NCBI GenBank assembly: GCA_004214185.1
Contig: SGZG01000013.1
Coordinates: 1 to 36,991, forward strand
Direction: 5' to 3'
DNA from: Flavobacteriales bacterium
GTDB lineage: Bacteria; Bacteroidota; Bacteroidia; Flavobacteriales; Flavobacteriaceae
Length of the DNA stretch: 36,991 nucleotides
Part shown: piece by piece, positions 16,299 through 24,468 of the stretch
Layout of the letters: each line of letters starts with the position of its first letter
How positions within the stretch are numbered: the first letter of the stretch is position 1
Translations under genes and position numbers: made by a program
Notes under the pieces: generated by a model
The model's database searches: none
Told to the model about the DNA's origin: nothing
What the model saw: the letters and a program-made list of their open reading frames with translations, nothing else

Positions 16299-17492
16299 TT
16301 ATTTTGATGGGAGTCCAAGGACTCTTTTTGCTATTATGTTTAATTGAACTTCATGTGTACCTCCTTCAATGGAATGCCCTTTAGAACGACAGAAGTATCT
16401 TGCGTATACTCCGTTATTTGATTCTTCACTAGTCCATTCAGTTGAATTAAATCCATTAACTTCTAATCTTAATTCCTCTTTTTGCATTGCTAGTTCAGTC
16501 CCGTAATATTTAAAAAATGACGATACTGCACCAGAATTATTTCCTGCCTTTTGCTCGTCTAGTGCCCTTTGAATAGTTAACTCAAATATCTTTTCATTCA
16601 TCTCAAGATTAGCAATCTTTGATCTAATAGAATCGTTTGATAACAATCCGTTTGTTATTCCAATTGATTCAATTGCTACTTCACTCAATGCCATTTTCTT
16701 TTCTGTTTCTCCAATACCACCAATCATTTGTCGCTCATGAGTCAATAAATACTTAGCAATGGTCCAACCATCATTTAAAGTACCAACCAAATTCTTTTTT
16801 GGAACTTTAACAGAATCAAAAAATGTTTCTGTAAAAGGAGATTTACCACTTATTAATTTAATAGGTCTTGTTGAAATTCCCTCGGAGCTCATATCGATTA
16901 ACAAAAAACTAATTCCTGTATGTTTAGATTCAGAACTAGTTCTTACTAAACAAAATATAAAATCTCCTTTATCTCCATATGATGTCCAAACTTTAGATCC
17001 TGTTACTAAAAAGTGATCACCCTTATCTTCAGCTTTTGTCTGAAGATTGGCTAAATCACTTCCCGCATTTGGTTCACTGTAACCTTGGACCCATCTGATT
17101 TCACCTCTGCATATTTGATTTAGATAATATATTTTTTGATCTTCAGTTGCAAACTTTAAAAGCGCAGGACCGAGCATTGAAATACCAAAATTAATATGGG
17201 GTTTTCTGCAGCCTAATCTTTGCATCTCTTGATTCAAAATATTGTTTTGAACAGAGCTAAGTCCTCCTCCACCATATTTAGTTTCCCAGTAAGGAACAAT
17301 CCATTTTTTTTCAAGCATTCTTTCAAACCAAACTTTCTGGTCTTCAGAGTTAAATTTTCCTTTTCTTCCTCCCCAATATAATTGCTTAGCATCAGTGACA
17401 GGTCCTCGCATAGACATTGGACAATTTTCCTCTAACCATTTTCTAGTTTCTAATCTAAAATCAGTTAAATCAACTTTAAGTTGTGTTTCCAT
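16299..17492 (-). CDS. Acyl-CoA dehydrogenase family protein (ACAD 2)
   Basis: 397 residues. GYSEPNAGSDLANLQTKA (137-154) and VTGSKVWTSYG are the classic FAD/substrate motifs. The C terminus SIEGGTHEVQLNIIAKRVLG has E376 one place before the usual catalytic position. HERQMIGG places E253 where isovaleryl-CoA dehydrogenase has its base, so this is the more likely catalytic partner of ACAD 1. The insert with YWGGRKGKF (about 40-47) is typical of large-substrate ACADs. Probable role: alpha,beta-desaturation of the pathway acyl-CoA. Spacing to neighbours is 5 and 6 bases. Confidence 0.92.
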   Translation of the reverse strand: METQLKVDLTDFRLETRKWLEENCPMSMRGPVTDAKQLYWGGRKGKFNSEDQKVWFERMLEKKWIVPYWETKYGGGGLSSVQNNILNQEMQRLGCRKPHINFGISMLGPALLKFATEDQKIYYLNQICRGEIRWVQGYSEPNAGSDLANLQTKAEDKGDHFLVTGSKVWTSYGDKGDFIFCLVRTSSESKHTGISFLLIDMSSEGISTRPIKLISGKSPFTETFFDSVKVPKKNLVGTLNDGWTIAKYLLTHERQMIGGIGETEKKMALSEVAIESIGITNGLLSNDSIRSKIANLEMNEKIFELTIQRALDEQKAGNNSGAVSSFFKYYGTELAMQKEELRLEVNGFNSTEWTSEESNNGVYARYFCRSKGHSIEGGTHEVQLNIIAKRVLGLPSK

Positions 17493-17498
17493 ATTGTA

Positions 17499-18281
17499 TT
17501 ATTTTCCTTTAAAATCAGCTTTTCTTTTTTCCAAAAAAGCAGAGACTCCCTCTTTTAAATCTTCACTATGAAATGCTGCAACTTGTTCTTTTGCCTCAAA
17601 CTCAATAGTGTCTAATAAATCATTATTCATGGAAAAAATCATGTCTTGCTTCGTTATACCTAATCCGATTGTTGGTTTTTTTGATAAATCTTGGGCCCAA
17701 TTTTTAGCTACATTTAAAATTTCATTTGTTTCAACAAGTTTGTTTGTCAAACCTAGTTTTAAACATTCCTCACCCATCACTCTTTTACCTCTTGTAGCAA
17801 TTTCTAGAGCCTTGCTGTAACCCACTTGTCTTGAAAGCAACCAACTTGCACCTCCGTCAGGTCCTAAACCAATATTGATAAAAGCATAAAGTAGTGCACT
17901 TTCTTTACTCATAACTCTAAAATCACAAGCTAAAGCAAAAGCTGCACCTACACCAGCAGCAGTTCCATTAATAGCACCTATAATTGGTTTTCTTAGACTT
18001 AAAAAATTATTTAAAATTGGTTTATAGTTATCAATTATATAATCTCTAGAATCTTCAGCAGATAAGGTTCCTATAGTTGTTAAATCTGCTCCAGCGCAAA
18101 ATCCTTTTCCATTTCCTGTCAAGACTACTGCTCTTATTTTATCATTATTTTTAACGACAGAAAAGGCATGGTTTATTCCCTCAATTAAATCATGGTTTAC
18201 TGCATTGTATCTCTCTGGTCTGTTGAAAGTTATAATTGCAGTACTTTCAATAATTTCTACTAAAACAGATTTATTCTCCAT
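17499..18281 (-). CDS. Enoyl-CoA hydratase/isomerase, PaaG-like
   Basis: 260-residue crotonase. The oxyanion motifs are FCAGADLT (61-68) and GTAAGVGAAFALACD (106-120). The two hydratase glutamates (rat E144, E164) are replaced by A114 and F134, while D142 in GLGPDGGASWLL lies where PaaG has its catalytic aspartate. It is therefore more likely a double-bond isomerase (PaaG or dienoyl-CoA isomerase-like) than a hydratase, and hydration would fall to the adjacent MaoC protein. The C-terminal EGVSAFLEKRKADFKGK is family-typical. It lies in the operon between MaoC and ACAD 2. Confidence 0.92.
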   Translation of the reverse strand: MENKSVLVEIIESTAIITFNRPERYNAVNHDLIEGINHAFSVVKNNDKIRAVVLTGNGKGFCAGADLTTIGTLSAEDSRDYIIDNYKPILNNFLSLRKPIIGAINGTAAGVGAAFALACDFRVMSKESALLYAFINIGLGPDGGASWLLSRQVGYSKALEIATRGKRVMGEECLKLGLTNKLVETNEILNVAKNWAQDLSKKPTIGLGITKQDMIFSMNNDLLDTIEFEAKEQVAAFHSEDLKEGVSAFLEKRKADFKGK

Positions 18282-18290
18282 AACTATTAT

Positions 18291-18767
18291 TTATTCATAT
18301 GCTATCGCTAAGGTCTCAGCAACACATACAGGTTTTTCTTGTCCCTTTAATTCCACTGTGATTCCAAGTTTGTATTTTGCACTACCCTCTTTTTTTTCAC
18401 ATTCAATCAAAGATACTCTTCCTCTAACAAAACCTCCAGAGGGAGTTGCACTTGTAAATCTAACTCTATCAACTCCATAATTTACTCCCATCTTTACATT
18501 TTCTATAGTTAGAGTATCATAAGAAAATCTGGAGGCTAATGATAAAATCATAAAACCATGAGCTATTGTTGTTTTGTATGGAGAATACTTTTTAGATTTT
18601 TCTTTATCAATATGAATCCACTGTTCATCTTCTGTGATTTTTGCAAAAACATTTATATTGTCCTGTGTTACTTCAATCCATTTTGAAATCCCTAGTTCTT
18701 TACCAACCAGTTTATTTAATTCATCTAGATTTTTAACTTTTGTACTGTAAGCATTATTATTGTCCAT
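18291..18767 (-). CDS. MaoC-like (R)-specific enoyl-CoA hydratase
   Basis: 158-residue single hot-dog protein. The R-hydratase active site is seen as D47 and H52 in TEDEQWIHID (spacing of five, as in PhaJ) followed by the hydratase-2 motif IAHGFMILSLAS (68-79). It would hydrate the enoyl-CoA made by the ACAD pair to the (R)-3-hydroxyacyl-CoA, which fits the FabG/PhbB-type reductase encoded next to it. Cytoplasmic, no signal peptide. Nine bases separate it from the crotonase gene. Confidence 0.92.
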   Translation of the reverse strand: MDNNNAYSTKVKNLDELNKLVGKELGISKWIEVTQDNINVFAKITEDEQWIHIDKEKSKKYSPYKTTIAHGFMILSLASRFSYDTLTIENVKMGVNYGVDRVRFTSATPSGGFVRGRVSLIECEKKEGSAKYKLGITVELKGQEKPVCVAETLAIAYE

Positions 18768-18784
18768 AATTTTGTTTTTAAAAT

Positions 18785-19525
18785 TTACATTGGCATTGCG
18801 CCACCATTTGCATGTAGAGTTATTCCGCTAACAAATCCGGATTCTTTGGATGCTAAAAACAAATAAGCGTGTCCCATATCTTCAGCTGTTCCTATTCTAC
18901 CCACAGGAATCATTTTTATTCCAGCATTTATCACTTCCTCAGGCATACTATCTGTCATTGCAGATTGAATAAAACCAGGTGCAACAGCATTCGCAGTAAT
19001 TCCAAACCTTCCAACTTCTTTACATAAAGCTCGTGTAAAACCAGAAATCCCTGCTTTAGTAGCACAATAATTGGTTTGTCCAAAGGCACCAGCTGTACCA
19101 TTAATTGAAGAGGCTGAAACAATTCTACCATATCCATTTTCTTTCATGTGAGGAATAACTGCCCTAGTTACAACATATAGAGATTTCAGATTTACATTAA
19201 TAACTGAATCCCATTCTTCCTCTGACATTTTTAAGAAAGATCTATCTCTTATAATTCCAGCATTATTAATTAAAATTTCGATTTTACCATGTTTTTCAAT
19301 AATTTCCTCAATTGCATTATCTACAGAATTTTGATCTGTTACATCTACTTCCTGAAAGAATATTTTTCCACCATTTTGTGTTATTTCGTTTACTGTTTCG
19401 GTTCCATCTAAAACATCCCACAATGCAACTGTTGCTCCTTCTCTGCAAAAAACTTCACAAATTCCCTTACCAATACCACGAGTACCACCAGTAACGATCG
19501 CAACTTGACCTTCTAATCTTTTCAT
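18785..19525 (-). CDS. SDR oxidoreductase, 3-hydroxyacyl-CoA dehydrogenase/FabG-like
   Basis: Classical SDR of 246 residues: TGGTRGIG (12-19), NNAG (87-90), catalytic S140, Y153 and K157 (SSINGTAGAFGQTNYCATK). Overall similarity is to acetoacetyl-CoA reductase PhbB/FabG. In this operon it more likely works in the oxidative direction on the hydroxyacyl-CoA made by MaoC, feeding the thiolase. FabG of fatty acid synthesis is the alternative, but the catabolic neighbours and absence of acpP/fabF argue against it. Confidence 0.9.
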   Translation of the reverse strand: MKRLEGQVAIVTGGTRGIGKGICEVFCREGATVALWDVLDGTETVNEITQNGGKIFFQEVDVTDQNSVDNAIEEIIEKHGKIEILINNAGIIRDRSFLKMSEEEWDSVINVNLKSLYVVTRAVIPHMKENGYGRIVSASSINGTAGAFGQTNYCATKAGISGFTRALCKEVGRFGITANAVAPGFIQSAMTDSMPEEVINAGIKMIPVGRIGTAEDMGHAYLFLASKESGFVSGITLHANGGAMPM

Positions 19526-19565
19526 ATTTATGTATTATTTAATTAAACTTTATTATGTATTTGAT

Positions 19566-20747
19566 TTAAATCACTTCAAATAAACCTGCAGCTCCCATGC
19601 CACCACCAACACACATTGTTGAAACTACGTATTTTGCTCCTCTTCTTTTTCCTTCAATAAGGGCATGACCAACCATTCTAGATCCACTCATTCCATATGG
19701 ATGTCCTATTGAAATAGAACCACCATTAACATTTAATATATCATTTGGAATTCCAAGCACATCTCTACAATAAATCACCTGAACAGCAAATGCTTCATTA
19801 AGTTCCCAAAGTCCAATATCACTCATTTTTAGACCATTTTGTTTTAAGAGTTTTGGAACAGCATAAATTGGTCCAATACCCATTTCGTCTGGTTCACACC
19901 CAGCTACTGCAATTCCTCTGTAAATTCCAAGTGGAGTTACATTATGCTTTGCTACAACACTTGATTCCATTAATACACAAGCAGATGCACCGTCAGAAAG
20001 CTGACTTGCGTTTCCAGCTGTAATTGATCCTCCTTCAATCACTGGCTTAAGTAAACTCAAGCCCTCAATTGTTGTAGTTGGTCTGTTACACTCGTCTTTA
20101 GAGGAAGTCTTTTCAACAAATGAAATTTCCTTAGTTTCCTTGTCCATAACCCCCATAGTTGTAGTAACGGAAATAATTTCATCATCAAATTTTCCTTCTT
20201 TTTGTCCTTTTGCAGTTCTTAATTGGCTCTGAAGAGAATACTCATCCTGAGCTTCTCTTGAAATGTTATATCTATTGGCTACAACTTCAGCAGTTTTAAG
20301 CATCGGCATGTATATATGTTTATGCTTGGCTATTAATTTTTTATCAACCCATCTATCCAGATTCATTTTTTCAGTTTGTACCAAACTTATTGAGTCTAAT
20401 CCACCTCCAACGACAACATCCATTCCATCACTTATAATTTGTTTTGCAGCAGTTGCAATAGCCATCATTCCAGATGAACACTGTCTATCTAATGTCATTC
20501 CACTGACAGTAACTGGAAGTCCAGCTGTTAAAGCAGCATTTCTTGCAACATTACAATGTGTAGTTCCTTGTTGTAAAGCTGCTCCCATAATAACATCATC
20601 AACTTTTTCTGGATCAACTCCTGATCTTTTAACTGCTTCTTGAATTGCCCAACCTGCCATGGTTGGAGCTGTAGTATTGTTAAATGTTCCTCTGTATGAT
20701 TTTGTCAAAGGAGTTCTTGCTGTTGAAACAATTACCGCATCTCTCAT
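19566..20747 (-). CDS. Acetyl-CoA C-acyltransferase (thiolase)
   Basis: 393-residue thiolase that cleaves a 3-oxoacyl-CoA with CoA. All catalytic residues are present: nucleophile C90 (DRQCSSG), H349 (ISIGHPYG) and C379 (TMCVGGG); [10 protein letters not shown] gives the NEAF motif. The sequence ([32 protein letters not shown]) belongs to the FadA-like group common in sphingomonad and marine gammaproteobacterial catabolic clusters rather than to housekeeping AtoB. Only 2 bases separate it from the MDR gene, and 40 bases precede the SDR. Confidence 0.93.
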   Translation of the reverse strand: MRDAVIVSTARTPLTKSYRGTFNNTTAPTMAGWAIQEAVKRSGVDPEKVDDVIMGAALQQGTTHCNVARNAALTAGLPVTVSGMTLDRQCSSGMMAIATAAKQIISDGMDVVVGGGLDSISLVQTEKMNLDRWVDKKLIAKHKHIYMPMLKTAEVVANRYNISREAQDEYSLQSQLRTAKGQKEGKFDDEIISVTTTMGVMDKETKEISFVEKTSSKDECNRPTTTIEGLSLLKPVIEGGSITAGNASQLSDGASACVLMESSVVAKHNVTPLGIYRGIAVAGCEPDEMGIGPIYAVPKLLKQNGLKMSDIGLWELNEAFAVQVIYCRDVLGIPNDILNVNGGSISIGHPYGMSGSRMVGHALIEGKRRGAKYVVSTMCVGGGMGAAGLFEVI

Positions 20748-20749
20748 AT

Positions 20750-21745
20750 TTATACTTTTAATATTAGTTTACCTTTTTTATCTCCGTTAAATAATTTTTT
20801 AAAAACATCATAAAAATTTTCTATACCTTCATAAATATCCTCTTTTGATTTTAAATTTCCATCTAAAATCCATTGAGTCATTTCTTTGGTTGCAGTTGGA
20901 TAATTTTTAGCATAATCAAAAACAACCATTCCTTTCATTGATGCTCTATTAACTAACAAAGATAAATAGTTATTAGGTCCTTTAGCTGACATTTCATTGT
21001 ATTGAGAAATAGCTCCACACACTACAATTCTAGCACCCATTCTCAAGAAGACTAGGGCAGCGTCTAAAATTTCTCCCCCAACATTATCAAAATAAACATC
21101 AATACCGTCAGGACACTCTCTTTTTATTCCTCTTTTTACACTTTCATTTTTATAGTCAACACAGCCATCAAAACCAAGTTCATCAATAACATAATTACAC
21201 TTATCCTTACCACCTGCAATACCAACAACCTTGCATCCTTTAATTTTTGCAATTTGTCCTACTATGCTTCCAACTGCACCTGCAGCAGCTGAAACTAGTA
21301 CAGTGTCACCTTCTTTTATTTTACCGACTTCAAGAATACCAAAATATGCTGTCATCCCTGGCATACCCAAGGTTCCAATAAAAGTTGGTAGAGGAATTTT
21401 AGTACTAGGTACCTTAAAATATCCCTTTCCATTAGTAATTGAATATTCTTGAACACCACCCCATCCCGAAAGAATGTCACCTTTATTAAAATTTGGATTG
21501 TTTGATTCTATAACTTCTCCAATTGTTCCTGCTCTCATGACTTCACCTATTTGAACTGGAGGAATGTATGATCTTGTTTCATTTAACCATCCTCTCATAG
21601 CTGGGTCAAGAGAAACGTATAAATTTTTCAAAAGAACTTCACCATCACTAATTTCCCTTACATTTTCAGTTTCGTGAACCCATGTATCTTTGGAGGGAAA
21701 ACCTGAGGGTCGAGATGATAGTTTAACAACTTTATTTTCTAGCAT
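20750..21745 (-). CDS. Zinc-free MDR oxidoreductase (CurA/prostaglandin-reductase-like)
   Basis: Medium-chain reductase of 331 residues related to NADPH-dependent curcumin/double-bond reductase and leukotriene B4 dehydrogenase. The start [43 protein letters not shown], the NADPH motif [17 protein letters not shown] and [14 protein letters not shown] are family hallmarks, and no structural or catalytic zinc cysteines are present. I chose the ATG at 21745: the longer frame from 21826 adds 27 hydrophobic residues foreign to the family and would run through the palindromic operator. It would reduce an enone or 2-enoyl double bond. First gene of the seven-gene operon. Confidence 0.9.
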   Translation of the reverse strand: MLENKVVKLSSRPSGFPSKDTWVHETENVREISDGEVLLKNLYVSLDPAMRGWLNETRSYIPPVQIGEVMRAGTIGEVIESNNPNFNKGDILSGWGGVQEYSITNGKGYFKVPSTKIPLPTFIGTLGMPGMTAYFGILEVGKIKEGDTVLVSAAAGAVGSIVGQIAKIKGCKVVGIAGGKDKCNYVIDELGFDGCVDYKNESVKRGIKRECPDGIDVYFDNVGGEILDAALVFLRMGARIVVCGAISQYNEMSAKGPNNYLSLLVNRASMKGMVVFDYAKNYPTATKEMTQWILDGNLKSKEDIYEGIENFYDVFKKLFNGDKKGKLILKV

Positions 21746-21786
21746 TATGTTTTGTGTTTTGTAATTGAAAATTAAAAATATACATA

Positions 21787-21804
21787 TTAGTATATAAATA
21801 CTAA
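21787..21804 (-). promoter_or_regulatory. Palindromic operator TTAGTA-N6-TACTAA (site 1, MDR operon)
   Basis: Exact inverted repeat TTAGTA-TATAAA-TACTAA, 41 bases upstream of the MDR start and downstream of the terminator of the carboxylase/crotonase unit. The same motif occurs at four other intergenic positions in this window, all before genes of the same catabolic island. Confidence 0.65.
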
Positions 21805-21809
21805 AATAT

Positions 21810-21834
21810 AAAAAAATACTATGCAAGCATAGTA
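21810..21834 (-). terminator. Rho-independent terminator after the carboxylase/crotonase unit
   Basis: On the minus strand, TACTATGC-TT-GCATAGTA (arms at 21817-21824 and 21827-21834, perfect complement) is followed directly by seven T. It lies 20 bases after the crotonase stop, separating that unit from the MDR operon. Confidence 0.8.
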
Positions 21835-21853
21835 AACTTAAAAATAATATTAG

Positions 21854-22666
21854 TTATTTCCAGTTAGGATTTCTTTTTTCTTTAAAAGCAGAAACGCCTT
21901 CTTTTGCATCATCAGAATTTAAAACTAATTCTAACATTTTTAGAAGATATTCATGATTTGATTCACTTGAACTTATTTTATCAAAAGCTTCAAGGCCATA
22001 TTGAATTGCCTTTGGAGAATTATCAGTTACTTCCATGAGCCAATTATTTACGATTAAATCAATATTTTCTTTAGAACATATCTTTGATACTAAACCTAAT
22101 GAGTGGGCCATTTCAGACTTTAAATTATAACCTCTAACACACCAATCAATAACATTTCTTGCAGGCATAATTTTAGAAAGAGACTCCATAACTTGCATTG
22201 GAAAAATTCCTCTTTTTACTTCAGGAAGACCAAATTTTAAATCATCTAAAGAAATAACATAATTACATCCTGCAACTAATAATAATCCACCTGCATAAAC
22301 ATCACCCTCTAGTTGGCAAATTTTTGGCTTATAAAGTTTATTGAATATTTCAGCGATTAAAATTTTTGAGTTTGGCTGTGGAACAGTTGAAATATTATTT
22401 TCTAAATCTCCAGAAACTGCTTTCAAATCTAATCCTGAGCAAAAAACATCTCCATTTGCTTTTAAAAGTAATGCTCTTACATTATCGTTATAAGATGCAT
22501 ACTGAAAAACAAATGCTATTTCATTAATCATCTGAGGATGAAGTGCGTTTTTTTTATTTGCTCGATCTAAAAATACAGTAAGTACATGATTTTTTTCATT
22601 CCATTGAATGAAATGAAATTTTAATGTATTTATTTTTTTTATATCCTCTAATTTAAAATAACCCAT
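21854..22666 (-). CDS. Enoyl-CoA hydratase/isomerase family protein, carboxylase-linked
   Basis: 270-residue crotonase. The oxyanion motifs are FCSGLDLKAV (75-84) and DVYAGGLLLVAGCN (122-135). Of the two hydratase glutamates, the second is present (E149 in FGLPEVKRGIFP) while the first is replaced by L129, as in several methylglutaconyl/isohexenylglutaconyl-CoA hydratase-related or isomerase-like members. It lies 6 bases after the acyl-CoA carboxylase beta gene, so it may act on the carboxylated glutaconyl-type intermediate. The N-terminal 20 residues are an extension beyond the usual crotonase start. Confidence 0.88.
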   Translation of the reverse strand: MGYFKLEDIKKINTLKFHFIQWNEKNHVLTVFLDRANKKNALHPQMINEIAFVFQYASYNDNVRALLLKANGDVFCSGLDLKAVSGDLENNISTVPQPNSKILIAEIFNKLYKPKICQLEGDVYAGGLLLVAGCNYVISLDDLKFGLPEVKRGIFPMQVMESLSKIMPARNVIDWCVRGYNLKSEMAHSLGLVSKICSKENIDLIVNNWLMEVTDNSPKAIQYGLEAFDKISSSESNHEYLLKMLELVLNSDDAKEGVSAFKEKRNPNWK

Positions 22667-22672
22667 ATCAAA

Positions 22673-24271
22673 TTACATTCTAAATATCCCAAAAGAGTCT
22701 GATCCCTTGATTTCAGTACTATAAACTGTTGCTAAAGCTAATGACAAATATTTTCTAGTTTCTGTTGGGTCGATAACTCCATCATCCCAAACTTCAGATG
22801 TTGTATGCCAAACACTAGCTCTTTTGTCGGCATCTTCAGCTAAAGCTTTTTTTTCTTTTTTTAATTTACTTTCATCTATTGCCCTGTTTGATGATGCTGC
22901 AGCATTTCTTTTAATTATTTCCATTACACCAGAAAGCTGGTCTGCTCCCATGACACCTGATTTTACATTTGGGTATGAAAATAAAAACCTTGGGTCAAAT
23001 GATCTACCACACATTGCATAATTTCCAGCTCCATAAGAATTTCCAACTTGTAAACTAATATGAGGAACTGTACTTCCAGAAACTGCATGAATTAGCTGAG
23101 CTCCAGAATTAATCATACCGTTTTGCTCATATCTTTTTCCAACCATAAATCCTGTAGTATTATGAACAAAAAGTAACGGTGTATGGGATTTATTTGCTAA
23201 TTGAATAAAATGAGTTGCCTTTCGGGCAGACTCAATAAAGATTACTCCATTATTAGCTATTATACCCACAGGATATCCATTTATTTTAGTCCAACAACAA
23301 AACATTGTTCTCCCATAATTCTCTTTAAACTCGACAAACTCAGAACTATCAACAAACCTTTTTACAAGATCTCTAACATCAAAAGGTTTTTTCAAATTTG
23401 AGGGAATAATACCTAATATTTCTTTTGCATCAAATTTTGGTGGAACAGAATCTTTTGTAAAGAGATTTTCTGTTGGTTTTTTTATTTTTTTTATTAATTT
23501 TTTTGTTATTGCTAAAGCTTCTTTTTCATCTTTTGCTAAAAAATCTGAGACCCCAGAGATACTACTATGCATTTGTGCTCCACCAAGCTCTTCATCGTTA
23601 GAATCTTCATTAGTGGCCATTTTAACTAATGGTGGACCAGCTAAAAAGACTTTAGCAGCATTTTTTTGAAAAATAGAATAGTCTGACATCCCCGGAACAT
23701 ATGCTCCACCTGCTGTTGCACTTCCAAAAACTACGGAAATTGTTGGGATACCCTCTTTTGATCTTCTTGACATTTCCATAAAAAATTTACCATAATTATT
23801 AAAAACTCTATCTTGATCTGGTAAATTTGCTCCACCGCTTTCTACTAAATTTATAGTCAACAATTTATTTTCTTTTGCAATTTGTGAAAGTCTTAAATTT
23901 TTTAGGCTAGTGGCATAATCAACTGCTCCAGCTTTTCTTGTAGCTACGTTTGCATTAATTAGACAGAGAACATTTGATATATATCCAAGAACTACTACTG
24001 TAGTCCCCCCCGCACCAAAACCTTTCTCGTGCTTTAAGCCAGCCAATGGCATTAGTTCAATATGAGGCTTTCTTTTATCAAGTAATAAATCTATTTTTTC
24101 CCGAGCAAGTAATTTGTTTCTACTTCGAGCTCTTTTAATTTGAGAGTCTGTCCCCTCTTGTTTAGACAACTTATAGTATGACTGAAGCTCTTTTAATAAT
24201 TTTTTCATTGAAATCTCGTTTTCAATAAAATTTGAACTTAAAACGTCAACACTAGGTTTTCTAACTTTCAT
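22673..24271 (-). CDS. Acyl-CoA carboxylase, carboxyltransferase (beta) subunit
   Basis: 532 residues, the size of methylcrotonyl-CoA/geranyl-CoA carboxylase beta subunits. Two crotonase-like halves are seen. The N half has RARSRNKLLAREKIDLLLD, GAGGTTVVVLGYISN and GSATAGGAYVPGMSDY (about 184-199); the C half has GNSYGAGNYAMCGRSFDPRFLFSYPN and GVMGADQLSGV. EELGGAQMHSSISGVSD is close to the MCC-type motif. Biotin would be carried by an alpha subunit, which is not in the window. The likely substrate is a beta-methyl-enoyl-CoA. The promoter would lie in the 197-base region shared with the divergent ligase gene. Confidence 0.92.
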   Translation of the reverse strand: MKVRKPSVDVLSSNFIENEISMKKLLKELQSYYKLSKQEGTDSQIKRARSRNKLLAREKIDLLLDKRKPHIELMPLAGLKHEKGFGAGGTTVVVLGYISNVLCLINANVATRKAGAVDYATSLKNLRLSQIAKENKLLTINLVESGGANLPDQDRVFNNYGKFFMEMSRRSKEGIPTISVVFGSATAGGAYVPGMSDYSIFQKNAAKVFLAGPPLVKMATNEDSNDEELGGAQMHSSISGVSDFLAKDEKEALAITKKLIKKIKKPTENLFTKDSVPPKFDAKEILGIIPSNLKKPFDVRDLVKRFVDSSEFVEFKENYGRTMFCCWTKINGYPVGIIANNGVIFIESARKATHFIQLANKSHTPLLFVHNTTGFMVGKRYEQNGMINSGAQLIHAVSGSTVPHISLQVGNSYGAGNYAMCGRSFDPRFLFSYPNVKSGVMGADQLSGVMEIIKRNAAASSNRAIDESKLKKEKKALAEDADKRASVWHTTSEVWDDGVIDPTETRKYLSLALATVYSTEIKGSDSFGIFRM

Positions 24272-24468
24272 CTCGAATTTTTCTATATTCTAACATAAGT
24301 AAATTTAATGAAAATTATATACCTTTTAAATTGTATACTTAATAGATTATTACTTTAAATAATATAAAATCAAAAAATTTAATTTTAAAACATCATATAT
24401 TTAATTATAAATATGTTTTAAAAAAAAACCTTATTTTCAATAAATTAATACAACAAAACAAAAATAAT

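Noticed and set aside
20263-20643. 126-codon open frame antisense to the thiolase gene
   Set aside because: It mirrors the conserved thiolase coding sequence, has a composition typical of an antisense shadow and no family resemblance.
21746-21826. 27-residue hydrophobic N-terminal extension of the MDR oxidoreductase
   Set aside because: The family starts at LENKVVKL; the extension would be encoded by the operator and promoter region just after a terminator, so it is most likely untranslated.
21854-24271. Assignment as the Liu (leucine) or Atu (acyclic terpene) operon
   Set aside because: No biotin carboxylase subunit, HMG-CoA lyase or other Atu-specific gene is present, and the crotonase active site differs.
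24339-24356. Possible sixth operator, TTAATA-GATTAT-TACTTT, between the carboxylase and ligase genes
   Set aside because: Three mismatches in twelve positions is within chance for such AT-rich sequence, so it was not counted with the five good sites.
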